Shown here: piece after piece, positions 1-6,712 of the stretch
How the letters are laid out: each line of letters opens with the position of its first letter
Position numbering within the stretch: position 1 is the first letter of the stretch
Origin: Actinomycetota bacterium
GTDB taxonomy: Bacteria > Actinomycetota > Humimicrobiia > Humimicrobiales > Humimicrobiaceae
DNA: 9,553 bases
Assembly: GCA_003567835.1 (NCBI GenBank)
Contig: PWYO01000122.1
Span: 1-9,553, forward strand
Direction: 5' to 3'
The notes under the pieces: model-generated
The model's input: only the letters and a program-made list of their open reading frames with translations
Told to the model about the DNA's origin: nothing
Database searches by the model: none
Translations under genes and position numbers: made by a program

Positions 1-96
1 AACCCGGCTCCGGGAATGCAGAAAGGCAAAATATATGATGTTTTGGCAAAAAGTGTGTCCGGCAAGGGGCTGCGGGGAACAATTTTTCCCAATTAG
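1..96 (+). CDS. 3' end of an upstream gene, possibly TRAM domain of MtaB-type methylthiotransferase (partial)
   Basis: The first reading frame is open from the left edge to a TAG at 94-96 and gives 31 residues, the C-terminal end of a protein that begins outside the window. The tail contains GKIYDVLAKS and GLRGTIF. The pattern of a G-K-I-hydrophobic strand, a short turn and a final G-hydrophobic strand resembles the last two strands of a TRAM RNA-binding domain. MtaB, which makes 2-methylthio-t6A37 in tRNA, ends in TRAM and often lies just before a HIT gene in Clostridia, so that is the best guess. The match is short and there is no catalytic motif in view, so the product name is an inference. 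The open frame followed by a promoter supports a real gene end more firmly than its identity. Confidence 0.45.
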   Translation, partial: NPAPGMQKGKIYDVLAKSVSGKGLRGTIFPN

Positions 97-112
97 CAAA
101 AAATCAGAGAGG

Positions 113-140
113 TTGTTAAAATACTGAAATAGTGTATAAT
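113..140 (+). promoter_or_regulatory. Promoter of the HIT gene (-35 TTGTTA, -10 TATAAT)
   Basis: A perfect -10 hexamer TATAAT at 135-140 is preceded by TTGTTA at 113-118 (four of six consensus bases) with a 16-base spacer. It lies in the short gap after the upstream stop codon and about 40 bases before the HIT ATG. Transcription would start near 147, leaving about 35 bases of leader that contain a strong ribosome binding site. The HIT gene can therefore be transcribed apart from the gene upstream. No terminator hairpin is visible between the two, so read-through is also likely. Confidence 0.6.
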
Positions 141-181
141 CAACGGTTTGATAATGAATGGTAAGCCATAGGAGGTCAATA

Positions 182-523
182 ATGGATTGCCTTTTTTGTA
201 AAATTGCTCATAAAGATATAGACAGCAGTATTGTATCAGAGACTGAAAATGTCATGGTTTTTAAAGATATAGATCCCAAGGCGCCGGTGCACCTGCTGGC
301 CATCCCCAAGCAGCATGTTGAATCGATTATGGAAGCAGGGAAACTGCCCGGCGGGGTATTGGATGAACTGTTTGAAGCCATTGCTGCAGTGGCCAAGGAT
401 ATGGATCTGGAGCGGGACGGCTTTCGTGTGGTGACCAATACCGGAAAAGGTGCGGGACAGAGCGTTGATCACCTGCATTTTCATATATTAGGCAAAAGAA
501 CATTCTCCTGGCCTCCTGGGTAG
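182..523 (+). CDS. HIT-family (histidine triad, HINT-like) nucleotide-binding protein
   Basis: This 113-residue protein belongs to the HINT branch of the histidine triad superfamily. Members hydrolyse the P-N or P-O bond of nucleoside phosphoramidates and related adenylylated molecules as small cytoplasmic dimers; the physiological substrate in bacteria is usually unknown. The triad His-Leu-His-Phe-His lies at residues 97-101, followed by the conserved C-terminal W-P-P-G ending. An N-terminal C3-x-x-C6 pair is typical of bacterial members. The start is set at the ATG at 182 because AGGAGGT at 170-176 lies 5 bases upstream. An in-frame ATG at 158 would add eight residues not usual for the family and would swallow that site. 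The length is normal and nothing is missing. It has its own promoter upstream, and the phoH promoter overlaps its 3' end. Confidence 0.95.
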   Translation: MDCLFCKIAHKDIDSSIVSETENVMVFKDIDPKAPVHLLAIPKQHVESIMEAGKLPGGVLDELFEAIAAVAKDMDLERDGFRVVTNTGKGAGQSVDHLHFHILGKRTFSWPPG

Positions 524-531
524 AAATAGCA

Positions 532-540
532 TGATATAAT
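532..540 (+). promoter_or_regulatory. Extended -10 promoter for the phoH-recO gene run
   Basis: TG-A-TATAAT is a perfect extended -10 element (TGnTATAAT), placed 9 bases after the HIT stop codon. The region 16-18 bases upstream (around 510-518, C-rich) does not resemble TTGACA, which is acceptable for extended -10 promoters. Transcription would start near 547, leaving a leader of roughly 28 bases before the phoH start. No terminator is visible between HIT and phoH, so HIT transcripts may also read through. Confidence 0.55.
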
Positions 541-560
541 ATAGGGGTAAACGAAAAAAA

Positions 561-568
561 GAGGAGGG
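561..568 (+). promoter_or_regulatory. Ribosome binding site that fixes the TTG start of phoH
   Basis: GAGGAGGG is a near-perfect Shine-Dalgarno sequence ending 6 bases before the TTG at 575, separated by A and a run of T residues. No ATG or GTG in frame lies at a comparable distance, so this site decides that translation begins at TTG. Confidence 0.75.
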
Positions 569-574
569 ATTTTT

Positions 575-1588
575 TTGTCTCCGGTAAAACAAAAAATTCA
601 CCTGGATTTTAACCAAAATCACTCAATAGCGGAATTATTGGGGCATAAAGATAAGCTTATAAAACAGATTGAAGACGAGTTTGATGTCAATATTTTTGTT
701 TTAGGCAATGATGTGGAAATTTCCGGGAAAAAAGACAATGTAAAAAAGGCTGCCAAGCTTTTACATGATCTCGTAGCGCAGATCAATCTTGGCCATAGCA
801 TTAATGAAGACAAGCTTGATGATTCCATCAGCCTCATGGATGAAAAAGGTTCTGCCGCTCCCAAAAATTTTGAAAGCCAGATTGTCATCAATGGGGGAAA
901 GAAAATAAAGCCTCGCACAGACGGCCAGACGCAGTATGTTGAGGCTATAAAAAACAATACCATCGTATTTGGCATTGGTCCTGCGGGAACGGGCAAAACC
1001 TACCTGGCTTTGGCCATGGCGGTAAGCGCTTTGTGCCAGAATGAGATTGGAAGGATTATACTGGTCAAACCGGTTGTAGAGGCTGGCGAGAAACTTGGGT
1101 ATTTGCCCGGCGATATATATGACAAGGTTAGCCCCTACCTGAAGCCGCTCTATGACGCGCTTTATGAGATGCTGGATGTGGAGATATTTCAACAGTATAT
1201 GGATATGGGAATCATCGAGGTGGTGCCCCTGGCATATATGCGGGGAAGGACCTTAAATGACTCTTTTATTATCCTGGATGAAGCGCAGAATGCATCACCT
1301 GAGCAGATGAAGATGTTTTTAACCAGATTGGGGTTTGGCTCCAAGGTGGTTATTACCGGGGATATTACCCAGATTGATTTGCCCAGGGAAAAAGAGTCAG
1401 GCCTGGTGCTGGTAAGGGATATTCTTGAGGACATTAAGGGCATAGGTTTTGTGCACCTTACTTCAAAAGACGTAATCCGGCATAAGCTGGTCCAGAAAAT
1501 TGTGGATGCCTATAAGTCCTATGAGGATATCAAGCAGGCAGAACAAAAACTAAAAACAAAAAACATGGAAAATGATAAGCAAAAATAA
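575..1588 (+). CDS. phoH: PhoH-family P-loop ATPase
   Basis: This is a full-length PhoH-like protein of 337 residues. The family is a cytoplasmic P-loop NTPase with a helicase-like core. It is thought to act in RNA metabolism and is very often encoded beside ybeY, as here. Residues about 7-70 form the KH-like N-terminal region. The ATPase core follows, with Walker A GPAGTGKT at 135-142, the family motif VEAGEKLGYLPGD at 168-180, Walker B FIILDEAQN at 231-239, TGD at 261-263, and the C-terminal R-H-x-L-V-Q motif at 302-307. The start is TTG, chosen because a strong ribosome binding site lies 6 bases upstream and the N-terminus then matches the usual family beginning. The last 17 bases overlap pgpH, which suggests coupled translation. 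The lysine-rich tail after about residue 325 is unremarkable. The precise RNA substrate of the family is not settled. Confidence 0.96.
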   Translation: MSPVKQKIHLDFNQNHSIAELLGHKDKLIKQIEDEFDVNIFVLGNDVEISGKKDNVKKAAKLLHDLVAQINLGHSINEDKLDDSISLMDEKGSAAPKNFESQIVINGGKKIKPRTDGQTQYVEAIKNNTIVFGIGPAGTGKTYLALAMAVSALCQNEIGRIILVKPVVEAGEKLGYLPGDIYDKVSPYLKPLYDALYEMLDVEIFQQYMDMGIIEVVPLAYMRGRTLNDSFIILDEAQNASPEQMKMFLTRLGFGSKVVITGDITQIDLPREKESGLVLVRDILEDIKGIGFVHLTSKDVIRHKLVQKIVDAYKSYEDIKQAEQKLKTKNMENDKQK

Positions 1589-3740
1589 TCGGTTTAAAAA
1601 TAAAACTGCACAGATCATCAACTCCGAAAACGGGGGCTCTAAACGCAGCTGGTTTTTCAGCCCGTTGGCGAAGCGTATATATATATTCGTGCTGACTCTG
1701 GTTGCTGTAACGGCCATGCTCTCTTATGACTTTACCCCTGGCGTGGAAGTGGAAGCAGGGAGGCCTGCACCCAGAACCATTAAAGCCAACCGGAATTTGG
1801 AATTCGAAGATCCCGTAAAAACGGAAGAGCATATGCTCCGAAATGAGGCCGCCGTAGAGGATATTTTTGCTTATGATGCAGATGCTTTAACCGGAGAAAA
1901 CGGCACCCTCTACAATATCAGATATTTTTTTAATCTTGCAGGGATTGTAAAAAGAAAAACGGACCGCACCTTTGAAGAAAAAGTGGATTACCTAAACAAT
2001 CTTACCGGCAACCGTTATTCGGCCACAGTCTTGTCGCAGGCTTTAAGGCTAAATGTCGAGGAAAGAGAGCTTTTAAGCAATGAGACGCAAAATATTGCCC
2101 GTGATGTGATGCGTCAGGCCATAAGGCCTACGGAGCTTGAAATGGCCAAAGAAGAGGCTGCCGATATGGTCAGGGAGGAGCGCGCCATACCCACCGGTTA
2201 TACTTCTCTGGCCATCAGCGTCCTTGAACAAAACATGCAGCCTACTGCAGTATTTGATCCTGAGGCCACAGAGCGGGCAAGGCTGGAAGCCAGAATGGAT
2301 ACCCCCCCGGCCATGGTTACCATCCTGGAAGGACAGACCATTGTCTATGAAGGGGAGATTGTAAGCAGTGAGGATATTGCCATACTGCAGAGGCTGGGTC
2401 TGACCGAAAGGGATTTTAACTGGGGCCATTTTCTGTATATTTTATTTATAGCCTTTACGGTGCTGTTTCTTTTTGGGTTTTATATACATAAGTTTAACCG
2501 ACAAGTTTATGACAATATAAAAAAGCTTTTGCTTATAGCCATTATCGTGGTGGTGTTTACAGGGGCCATCAAGGTACTTACGGTCCTTGCTTCCATACAC
2601 CTCCCATTATGGAACTATCTTTTCCCGGTGATAGCGGCTGCCATGCTTTGCACCATCATATTTGATTCGCGCATTGCCATCATGCTCTCTATTGCCATGG
2701 CCGTTTTTTTGGGCATTGCCACTGATTTTAATTTTAGTATTGCCATTGCTTATCTGTTAGGTGCAATTTTTTCAACCTATTTGGTTTCCAATATTTCGCA
2801 GCGGTCAACAGTGATGCGTGCCGGTTTTATCAGTGCGCTTATGCTTGGATTCTTGTTCTTGACCATTAACCTTATGGGAGGGGAGGTCCAGAATATAGCC
2901 CTGTATACCATGCTGGGCATATTAAACGGTATTATCTGTGCAATTGTAACCATTGGGTTATTGCCTTTTGTGGAATCTACATTCAATATTGTTACTGCCA
3001 TGGGTCTCCTGGAGCTTTCTCATACAGACCAGCCGCTTCTAAAAGAGCTGCTTATTTCTTCTCCGGGTACCTACAATCACAGCCTGCTGGTCGGACACTT
3101 GGCTGAAAATGCAGCCAAGTCCATCGGAGCAGATGCCCTGCTGGTCAAGGTAGCGGCATTGTACCATGACCTGGGAAAAATGAAGAGGCCTGAATACTTT
3201 TACGAAAACCAGGCGGATATTGAAAACATCCATGACAGGCTCAATCCATCCATGAGCAGAAATATTATTGCCAACCATATAAAAGATGGGACAGCCGTAG
3301 CCATAAAAAACAAGATTCCAAAAAAGGTGGTGGAGATTATCTCTCAGCATCACGGCAATTCGGTTATTTCCTATTTCTATGAGAAGCAGAAAGGGATTGA
3401 TGCCATAAGGACGGCCAACGGCAAAACCAATGGGCTGAAAGGCCATTTCAGATACCCTTCCAGAAAACCGCAGAGCAAAGAAGCGGCGGTGCTTATGCTT
3501 GCCGACTCCACGGAAGCTGCCATCCGGTCCATTGATAAAATGACCCCAAAAAGAATCGAACAAATGGTCAATGATATTGTGGAAGACAAGATCAATGACG
3601 GCCAGCTTAGTGAAGCAAACATCACCTTAAAGGAAATAGACAAGGTTAGAAAAAACCTTATAGACGGCCTGATATCCATCCATCATTCTAGGATTACTTA
3701 TCCTGAACCGGCGAAGGAAAGCGTGGAAGTCAGAAAATGA
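1572..3740 (+). CDS. pgpH: PgpH-type membrane HD phosphodiesterase (c-di-AMP hydrolase)
   Basis: This 722-residue membrane enzyme matches the PgpH/YqfF family, which hydrolyses cyclic di-AMP to pApA and so affects osmotic and cell-wall homeostasis. A cytoplasmic start is followed by one membrane helix (about 35-51), an extracytoplasmic 7TMR-HDED-type domain (about 52-283), and seven helices (about 284-306, 318-341, 348-364, 366-383, 388-405, 415-435, 441-466). The C-terminal cytoplasmic HD domain spans about 480-700. Metal ligands expected of the family are visible: H503, H532-D533 (in YHDLGK), H569, H593-H594 and D645. All appear present, so it should be active. The ATG at 1572 overlaps the end of phoH and has only a weak GGAAA upstream, consistent with translational coupling. 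The stop overlaps the ybeY start as ATGA. The c-di-AMP role is inferred from family membership. A run of seven C at 2302-2308 does not break the frame. Confidence 0.94.
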   Translation: MISKNNRFKNKTAQIINSENGGSKRSWFFSPLAKRIYIFVLTLVAVTAMLSYDFTPGVEVEAGRPAPRTIKANRNLEFEDPVKTEEHMLRNEAAVEDIFAYDADALTGENGTLYNIRYFFNLAGIVKRKTDRTFEEKVDYLNNLTGNRYSATVLSQALRLNVEERELLSNETQNIARDVMRQAIRPTELEMAKEEAADMVREERAIPTGYTSLAISVLEQNMQPTAVFDPEATERARLEARMDTPPAMVTILEGQTIVYEGEIVSSEDIAILQRLGLTERDFNWGHFLYILFIAFTVLFLFGFYIHKFNRQVYDNIKKLLLIAIIVVVFTGAIKVLTVLASIHLPLWNYLFPVIAAAMLCTIIFDSRIAIMLSIAMAVFLGIATDFNFSIAIAYLLGAIFSTYLVSNISQRSTVMRAGFISALMLGFLFLTINLMGGEVQNIALYTMLGILNGIICAIVTIGLLPFVESTFNIVTAMGLLELSHTDQPLLKELLISSPGTYNHSLLVGHLAENAAKSIGADALLVKVAALYHDLGKMKRPEYFYENQADIENIHDRLNPSMSRNIIANHIKDGTAVAIKNKIPKKVVEIISQHHGNSVISYFYEKQKGIDAIRTANGKTNGLKGHFRYPSRKPQSKEAAVLMLADSTEAAIRSIDKMTPKRIEQMVNDIVEDKINDGQLSEANITLKEIDKVRKNLIDGLISIHHSRITYPEPAKESVEVRK

Positions 3741-4216
3741 AGGTTCACATATTAAACCAGCAGGACGATATACTGCTCGATCTTGACCAGATTGAAGAGA
3801 TATCGGCCTATATTGCAGATAAATTTGACCAGGACAGTCAATGTGAAGTGAATATCATTTTTACCTCCAGGGTCCAGATCCGGCAGCTAAACAAACAGTA
3901 TAGGCAAAAAGATGTGCAAACAGATGTCCTTTCTTTCTCTTATGTGTCTGAACAAGACGACTTTATGAAACAAAATAAACAAAAGCACGGATTCTATACT
4001 TTAGGGGAGATTATCATCTGTCCTGCTGTGGCCCAGGACAATGCACAGCAGCAAAAAGGGCCTTGGGATCTCATCTTAGAGCTTGCCCTGCTGGTGATCC
4101 ATGGTTTTCTGCATATGTATGGTTATGACCATGAGGGGCAGGAAGAGCGGACCGATATGTTTGATATACAGAATTCCATGTTAGAGGATGTAAGAAAGAG
4201 ATTCGAGCTTGCCTAG
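3737..4216 (+). CDS. ybeY: YbeY endoribonuclease, 16S rRNA maturation factor
   Basis: YbeY is a small zinc-dependent endoribonuclease needed for 16S rRNA 3'-end maturation and late ribosome quality control; it works functionally with Era. The 159 residues are a normal length. The zinc motif H-G-F-L-H-x-x-G-Y-D-H is complete at 122-132, with H122, H126 and H132 as ligands. The family signature T-D-V-L-S-F is at 62-67, and L-G-E-I-I-I-C-P is at 89-96. The ATG shares bases with the pgpH stop (ATGA), and a GGAAG lies 7 bases upstream. era follows directly. In many Clostridia and Bacilli dgkA and cdd sit between ybeY and era; they are absent here. The conserved PhoH-YbeY pairing is only interrupted by pgpH. 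Confidence 0.96.
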   Translation: MKVHILNQQDDILLDLDQIEEISAYIADKFDQDSQCEVNIIFTSRVQIRQLNKQYRQKDVQTDVLSFSYVSEQDDFMKQNKQKHGFYTLGEIIICPAVAQDNAQQQKGPWDLILELALLVIHGFLHMYGYDHEGQEERTDMFDIQNSMLEDVRKRFELA

Positions 4217-4272
4217 TGCCTCTGGGGGATTTGGCAGGTATTGTAAAATTTAAGGAAAATGCGATTGATATC

Positions 4273-5175
4273 ATGATGGAAAATGGATTCAAGTCGGGAT
4301 TTGTGGGACTTATTGGGCGGACCAATGTAGGCAAGTCAACCTTTATCAATAATGTTTTAAAACAGAAGGTAGTCATTACCACCGATAAGGCACAAACCAC
4401 CAGGCAAAAGATCAACTGCATCTATACGGATTCCCATGCTCAGGTTATATTTATTGATGCCCCGGGGGTTTTCAAGCCCCAGGACCTGTTGGGCAAAAAA
4501 CTTAACCAGGTGGTCTTTGAGGTTATAAAAGATGCAGATATCCTGTTGGCAATGGTCGATGTTTGGGCAGGCATAGGAAAGGGTGATCTTTTTGTATTGG
4601 ACCATATCAAGGACAGGCCCCAGCCAAAAATACTTTTACTAAACAAGGTAGACAGGGTTTCCCGGCAAAAAATTGCCCATGAAAAAGAAAAGATATGCTG
4701 TAAATATTTTGAAAAAGTTATCCCGGTTTCAGCAAAAACTGGTTACAATATACCCACTTGCCTCAAAGAGATCAAAAAAAGGCTGTCTGCAGGACCAAAA
4801 TATTTTGATGACCAAACGGTAACCGATCAACCCCCGGAAATAATGGTAGCGGATATTATCAGGGAAAAGTTGGCTTCCAGGCTGCTTCAGGAATTGCCCC
4901 ACAGCATCAGTATTATGGTGGACATAAGTCCGGAAACCCGTACTAAAACCGGGGAGCGCCTGGTCAAAATATCTGCAGAGGTCTATACGGAGAAAACTTC
5001 ACAGAAAGCCATTGTGATCGGAAAGTCGGGCAGGGTATTAAAAGAAGTAGGAAAACAGGCCAGAAAAGAGCTGGAGGGCCTGTTTGGCTGCAAGGTTTTT
5101 ATACAGCTCTGGGTGAAAGTGGAGCAGAATTGGACCAAAAAAGAATCCATGCTTAAAAAATTCGGTTATTATTAA
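4273..5175 (+). CDS. era: GTPase Era, small ribosomal subunit assembly factor
   Basis: Era binds the 3' end of 16S rRNA and helps assemble the 30S subunit. From the ATG at 4273 the protein has 300 residues, the usual length. The G motifs are G1 GRTNVGKS (15-22), G2 region TTDKAQTTR (36-44), G3 DAPG (62-65), G4 NKVD (124-127) and G5 SAKTG (153-157). The KH domain occupies about 190-295 with its GxxG loop as GKSG at 250-253. Oddities: G3 is DAPG rather than the common DTPG, and the KH loop has Ser where Gly is frequent. The start is uncertain. An in-frame GTG at 4216 overlaps the ybeY stop (TAGTG) and would add 19 residues not typical of Era. The ATG pair at 4273 and 4276 gives a family-like N-terminus but only AAGGA at 4252-4256, which is rather far upstream. 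Identity is certain, the exact start is not. Confidence 0.95.
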   Translation: MMENGFKSGFVGLIGRTNVGKSTFINNVLKQKVVITTDKAQTTRQKINCIYTDSHAQVIFIDAPGVFKPQDLLGKKLNQVVFEVIKDADILLAMVDVWAGIGKGDLFVLDHIKDRPQPKILLLNKVDRVSRQKIAHEKEKICCKYFEKVIPVSAKTGYNIPTCLKEIKKRLSAGPKYFDDQTVTDQPPEIMVADIIREKLASRLLQELPHSISIMVDISPETRTKTGERLVKISAEVYTEKTSQKAIVIGKSGRVLKEVGKQARKELEGLFGCKVFIQLWVKVEQNWTKKESMLKKFGYY

Positions 5176-5192
5176 ATTTGATATAAGGTTGG

Positions 5193-5903
5193 GTGATTAA
5201 AACGTTAACCAAAGAACAATTGGCAAAGACAATCGATCAGACACTGCTGCGGCCCATAACCACCATAAAAAATATAGAGCAGCTGTGCCGGGAAGCAGGC
5301 AAGCAGCATTTTGCAGCAGTTACGGTGAGTCCCTCATTTATTGTCACCGCTAAGAACTTGCTGGCAGGCACAGATGTAAAGATATGCTCGATGGTGGGTT
5401 TTCCCATGGGTTCCAATACCATTGAGACCAAAGTATTTGAGGCCAGGGATAATGTCAAAAAAGGGGCAGACGAGCTTGATGCAGTTATCAACCTGGGGGC
5501 TTTAAAGGGCGGAAATTATGATTATATAGAAAGAGAGGTCAGCCTGATTGTAAGCGTGATCCGCAGGGAGCAGATGGCTGAATACAATAAGCATATTAAT
5601 ATTAAATTCATCATTGAGACTGGTGTATTGACCAAAGAAGAAATCAAAAAGGTTTGTAAAATCATTGAAGAGGTAGGCGCAGATTTTATCGAGACCTCCA
5701 CGGGTTTTGGTGTAAGGGGTGTGGAGCTGGATGATATCCGTCTCATACGGGAAGTTGTAACCAGAAACATAGGGGTGAAGGCGTCAGGCGGTATTCGGAC
5801 TTTTGCCGATGCCCAGGCCTTAATTGATGCTGGAGCTACCCGGTTGGGGACCAGCAGCGGAATATCTATCATGGAAGAATATACCAGCTATTTTGATAAA
5901 TAA
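5193..5903 (+). CDS. Deoxyribose-phosphate aldolase-like protein (DeoC/DERA fold) lacking the Schiff-base lysine
   Basis: These 236 residues align along their whole length with DeoC. True DeoC is a TIM-barrel class I aldolase that splits 2-deoxyribose 5-phosphate into acetaldehyde and glyceraldehyde 3-phosphate. Recognisable blocks are IDQTLLRP (14-21), VGFPMGSNT (68-76), DELDAVINLGALK (93-105), IKFIIETG (137-144), DFIETSTGF (164-172) and VKASGGIRT (195-203). The Asp of the proton relay (D96) and the second active-site Lys (K196) are kept. The residue that forms the imine with substrate, Lys in the usual DF(I/V)KTSTG, is Glu here (E167, codon GAG 5691-5693). Other departures are Gln for His in IDHTLL, Thr for Cys in the CVNP block, and about ten extra residues near 122-137. 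The GTG start has AAGGT only 3 bases upstream. It follows era by 17 bases and precedes recO by 2. Classical aldolase activity is doubtful, so no symbol is given; the real function is unknown. Confidence 0.85.
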   Translation: MIKTLTKEQLAKTIDQTLLRPITTIKNIEQLCREAGKQHFAAVTVSPSFIVTAKNLLAGTDVKICSMVGFPMGSNTIETKVFEARDNVKKGADELDAVINLGALKGGNYDYIEREVSLIVSVIRREQMAEYNKHINIKFIIETGVLTKEEIKKVCKIIEEVGADFIETSTGFGVRGVELDDIRLIREVVTRNIGVKASGGIRTFADAQALIDAGATRLGTSSGISIMEEYTSYFDK

Positions 5904-5905
5904 AC

Positions 5906-6682
5906 ATGTCTTCATATAAAGCCAAGGCTTTCATATTGAGGGCGTATCATCTGGGTGAGTTTGACCGGATACTGAAAATGTATTCGCAGAATTTCGGTGT
6001 TTTGAGCGGTGTAGCCAAGGGGGCCAGGCGGACCAAAAGCAGATTTGGCGCACGGGTGAGCTTGTTTAATCTGGTGGATTTGGAGATGTCCCGGGGAAGA
6101 ACACTGGATATTATAACCCAGGCTGAGATTATGGAAAGCTTCAAGAATATTCCTGCTGATTTCCATAAATTTGTATTTTGCGATCTCATAGCAAAGATTG
6201 TTTTAAAGACCCAGACTGCGTCCAGCGATCCCTGTCAGGGCCTTTTTAAGCTCATTTACGTATGCTTCAGGGCCATTGATGCCAGCGTGGGCCAAAATGG
6301 GGGGGACCTAAAAAAGATCATGTGTTTTTTTATGGCCAGGTTCCTTGCGGTTACCGGCTATAGTCCTTTGCTGGATACGTGCTCTAAATGCAATGCGGAA
6401 CTGAGCCGGTCATATTCGGGCAAAAGCATACCTTTTTCAGTAAGCTTGGGGGGCATACTCTGCCCGAAATGTGGCCCATACGCTCAAAAAGATACCTTGC
6501 TTCCGGTCAAAGGCCTCCAGTTTATTGAAAGCCTGTTTTGCGAAACAATTGAACATATCAGGAATCAAACAGCAGACAGCTACGTTTTGGACCAAGCCTT
6601 TCAATTTTTAGAAAAATGTATTATATATCATACCGACTGCAGACTGAGCAACCACCAGTACCTGAAAAAAATTGATCTCTAA
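5906..6682 (+). CDS. recO: DNA repair protein RecO
   Basis: RecO helps load RecA onto SSB-coated single-stranded DNA in the RecFOR recombinational repair pathway and anneals complementary strands. The 258 residues are a normal length. The N-terminal OB-fold region (about 1-80) carries the family pattern A-F-I-L-R near 8-12 and VAKGARR at 36-42. A helical domain follows, with four zinc-binding cysteines in two CxxC pairs at C159/C162 and C186/C189. The ATG lies 2 bases after the stop of the deoC-like gene. No Shine-Dalgarno sequence is visible in the 20 bases before it, which suggests ribosomes re-initiate from the gene upstream. A run of seven G at 6299-6305 is in frame. The era-recO neighbourhood is common in Firmicutes, normally without a deoC-like gene between them. 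Confidence 0.94.
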   Translation: MSSYKAKAFILRAYHLGEFDRILKMYSQNFGVLSGVAKGARRTKSRFGARVSLFNLVDLEMSRGRTLDIITQAEIMESFKNIPADFHKFVFCDLIAKIVLKTQTASSDPCQGLFKLIYVCFRAIDASVGQNGGDLKKIMCFFMARFLAVTGYSPLLDTCSKCNAELSRSYSGKSIPFSVSLGGILCPKCGPYAQKDTLLPVKGLQFIESLFCETIEHIRNQTADSYVLDQAFQFLEKCIIYHTDCRLSNHQYLKKIDL

Positions 6683-6712
6683 TCGATACCATAGGCGCCT
6701 GGATTGTATAAT
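6683..6712 (+). promoter_or_regulatory. Candidate distal promoter after recO (-35 TCGATA, -10 TATAAT)
   Basis: A perfect TATAAT at 6707-6712 has TCGATA (four of six consensus bases) 18 bases upstream at 6683-6688, directly after the recO stop. A transcript from here would begin near 6719 and carry about 225 bases of leader with several hairpins before glyQ. The -35 match is modest, so this is a candidate only. Confidence 0.4.

Noticed and set aside
158..181. Upstream ATG at 158 as the HIT start
   Set aside because: The AGGAGGT at 170-176 is ideally placed for the ATG at 182, and family members begin M-x-C-x-F-C as seen from 182.
2302..2308. Runs of seven C in pgpH and seven G in recO (6299-6305) as phase-variation switches or frameshifts
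   Set aside because: Both genes read through in frame with motifs intact on both sides, and neither is a typical phase-variable surface gene.
2137..2364. Plus-strand 75-codon frame inside pgpH
   Set aside because: Different frame of a well-supported gene, with low-complexity W/P/S/L-rich translation and no ribosome binding site.
3039..3563. Long open frame on the minus strand (174 codons) inside pgpH
   Set aside because: It lies wholly within the HD domain coding region of pgpH, shows no recognisable domain, and has no supporting start context. It is a shadow of the real gene, as are the minus-strand frames at 761-1192 and 7755-8237.
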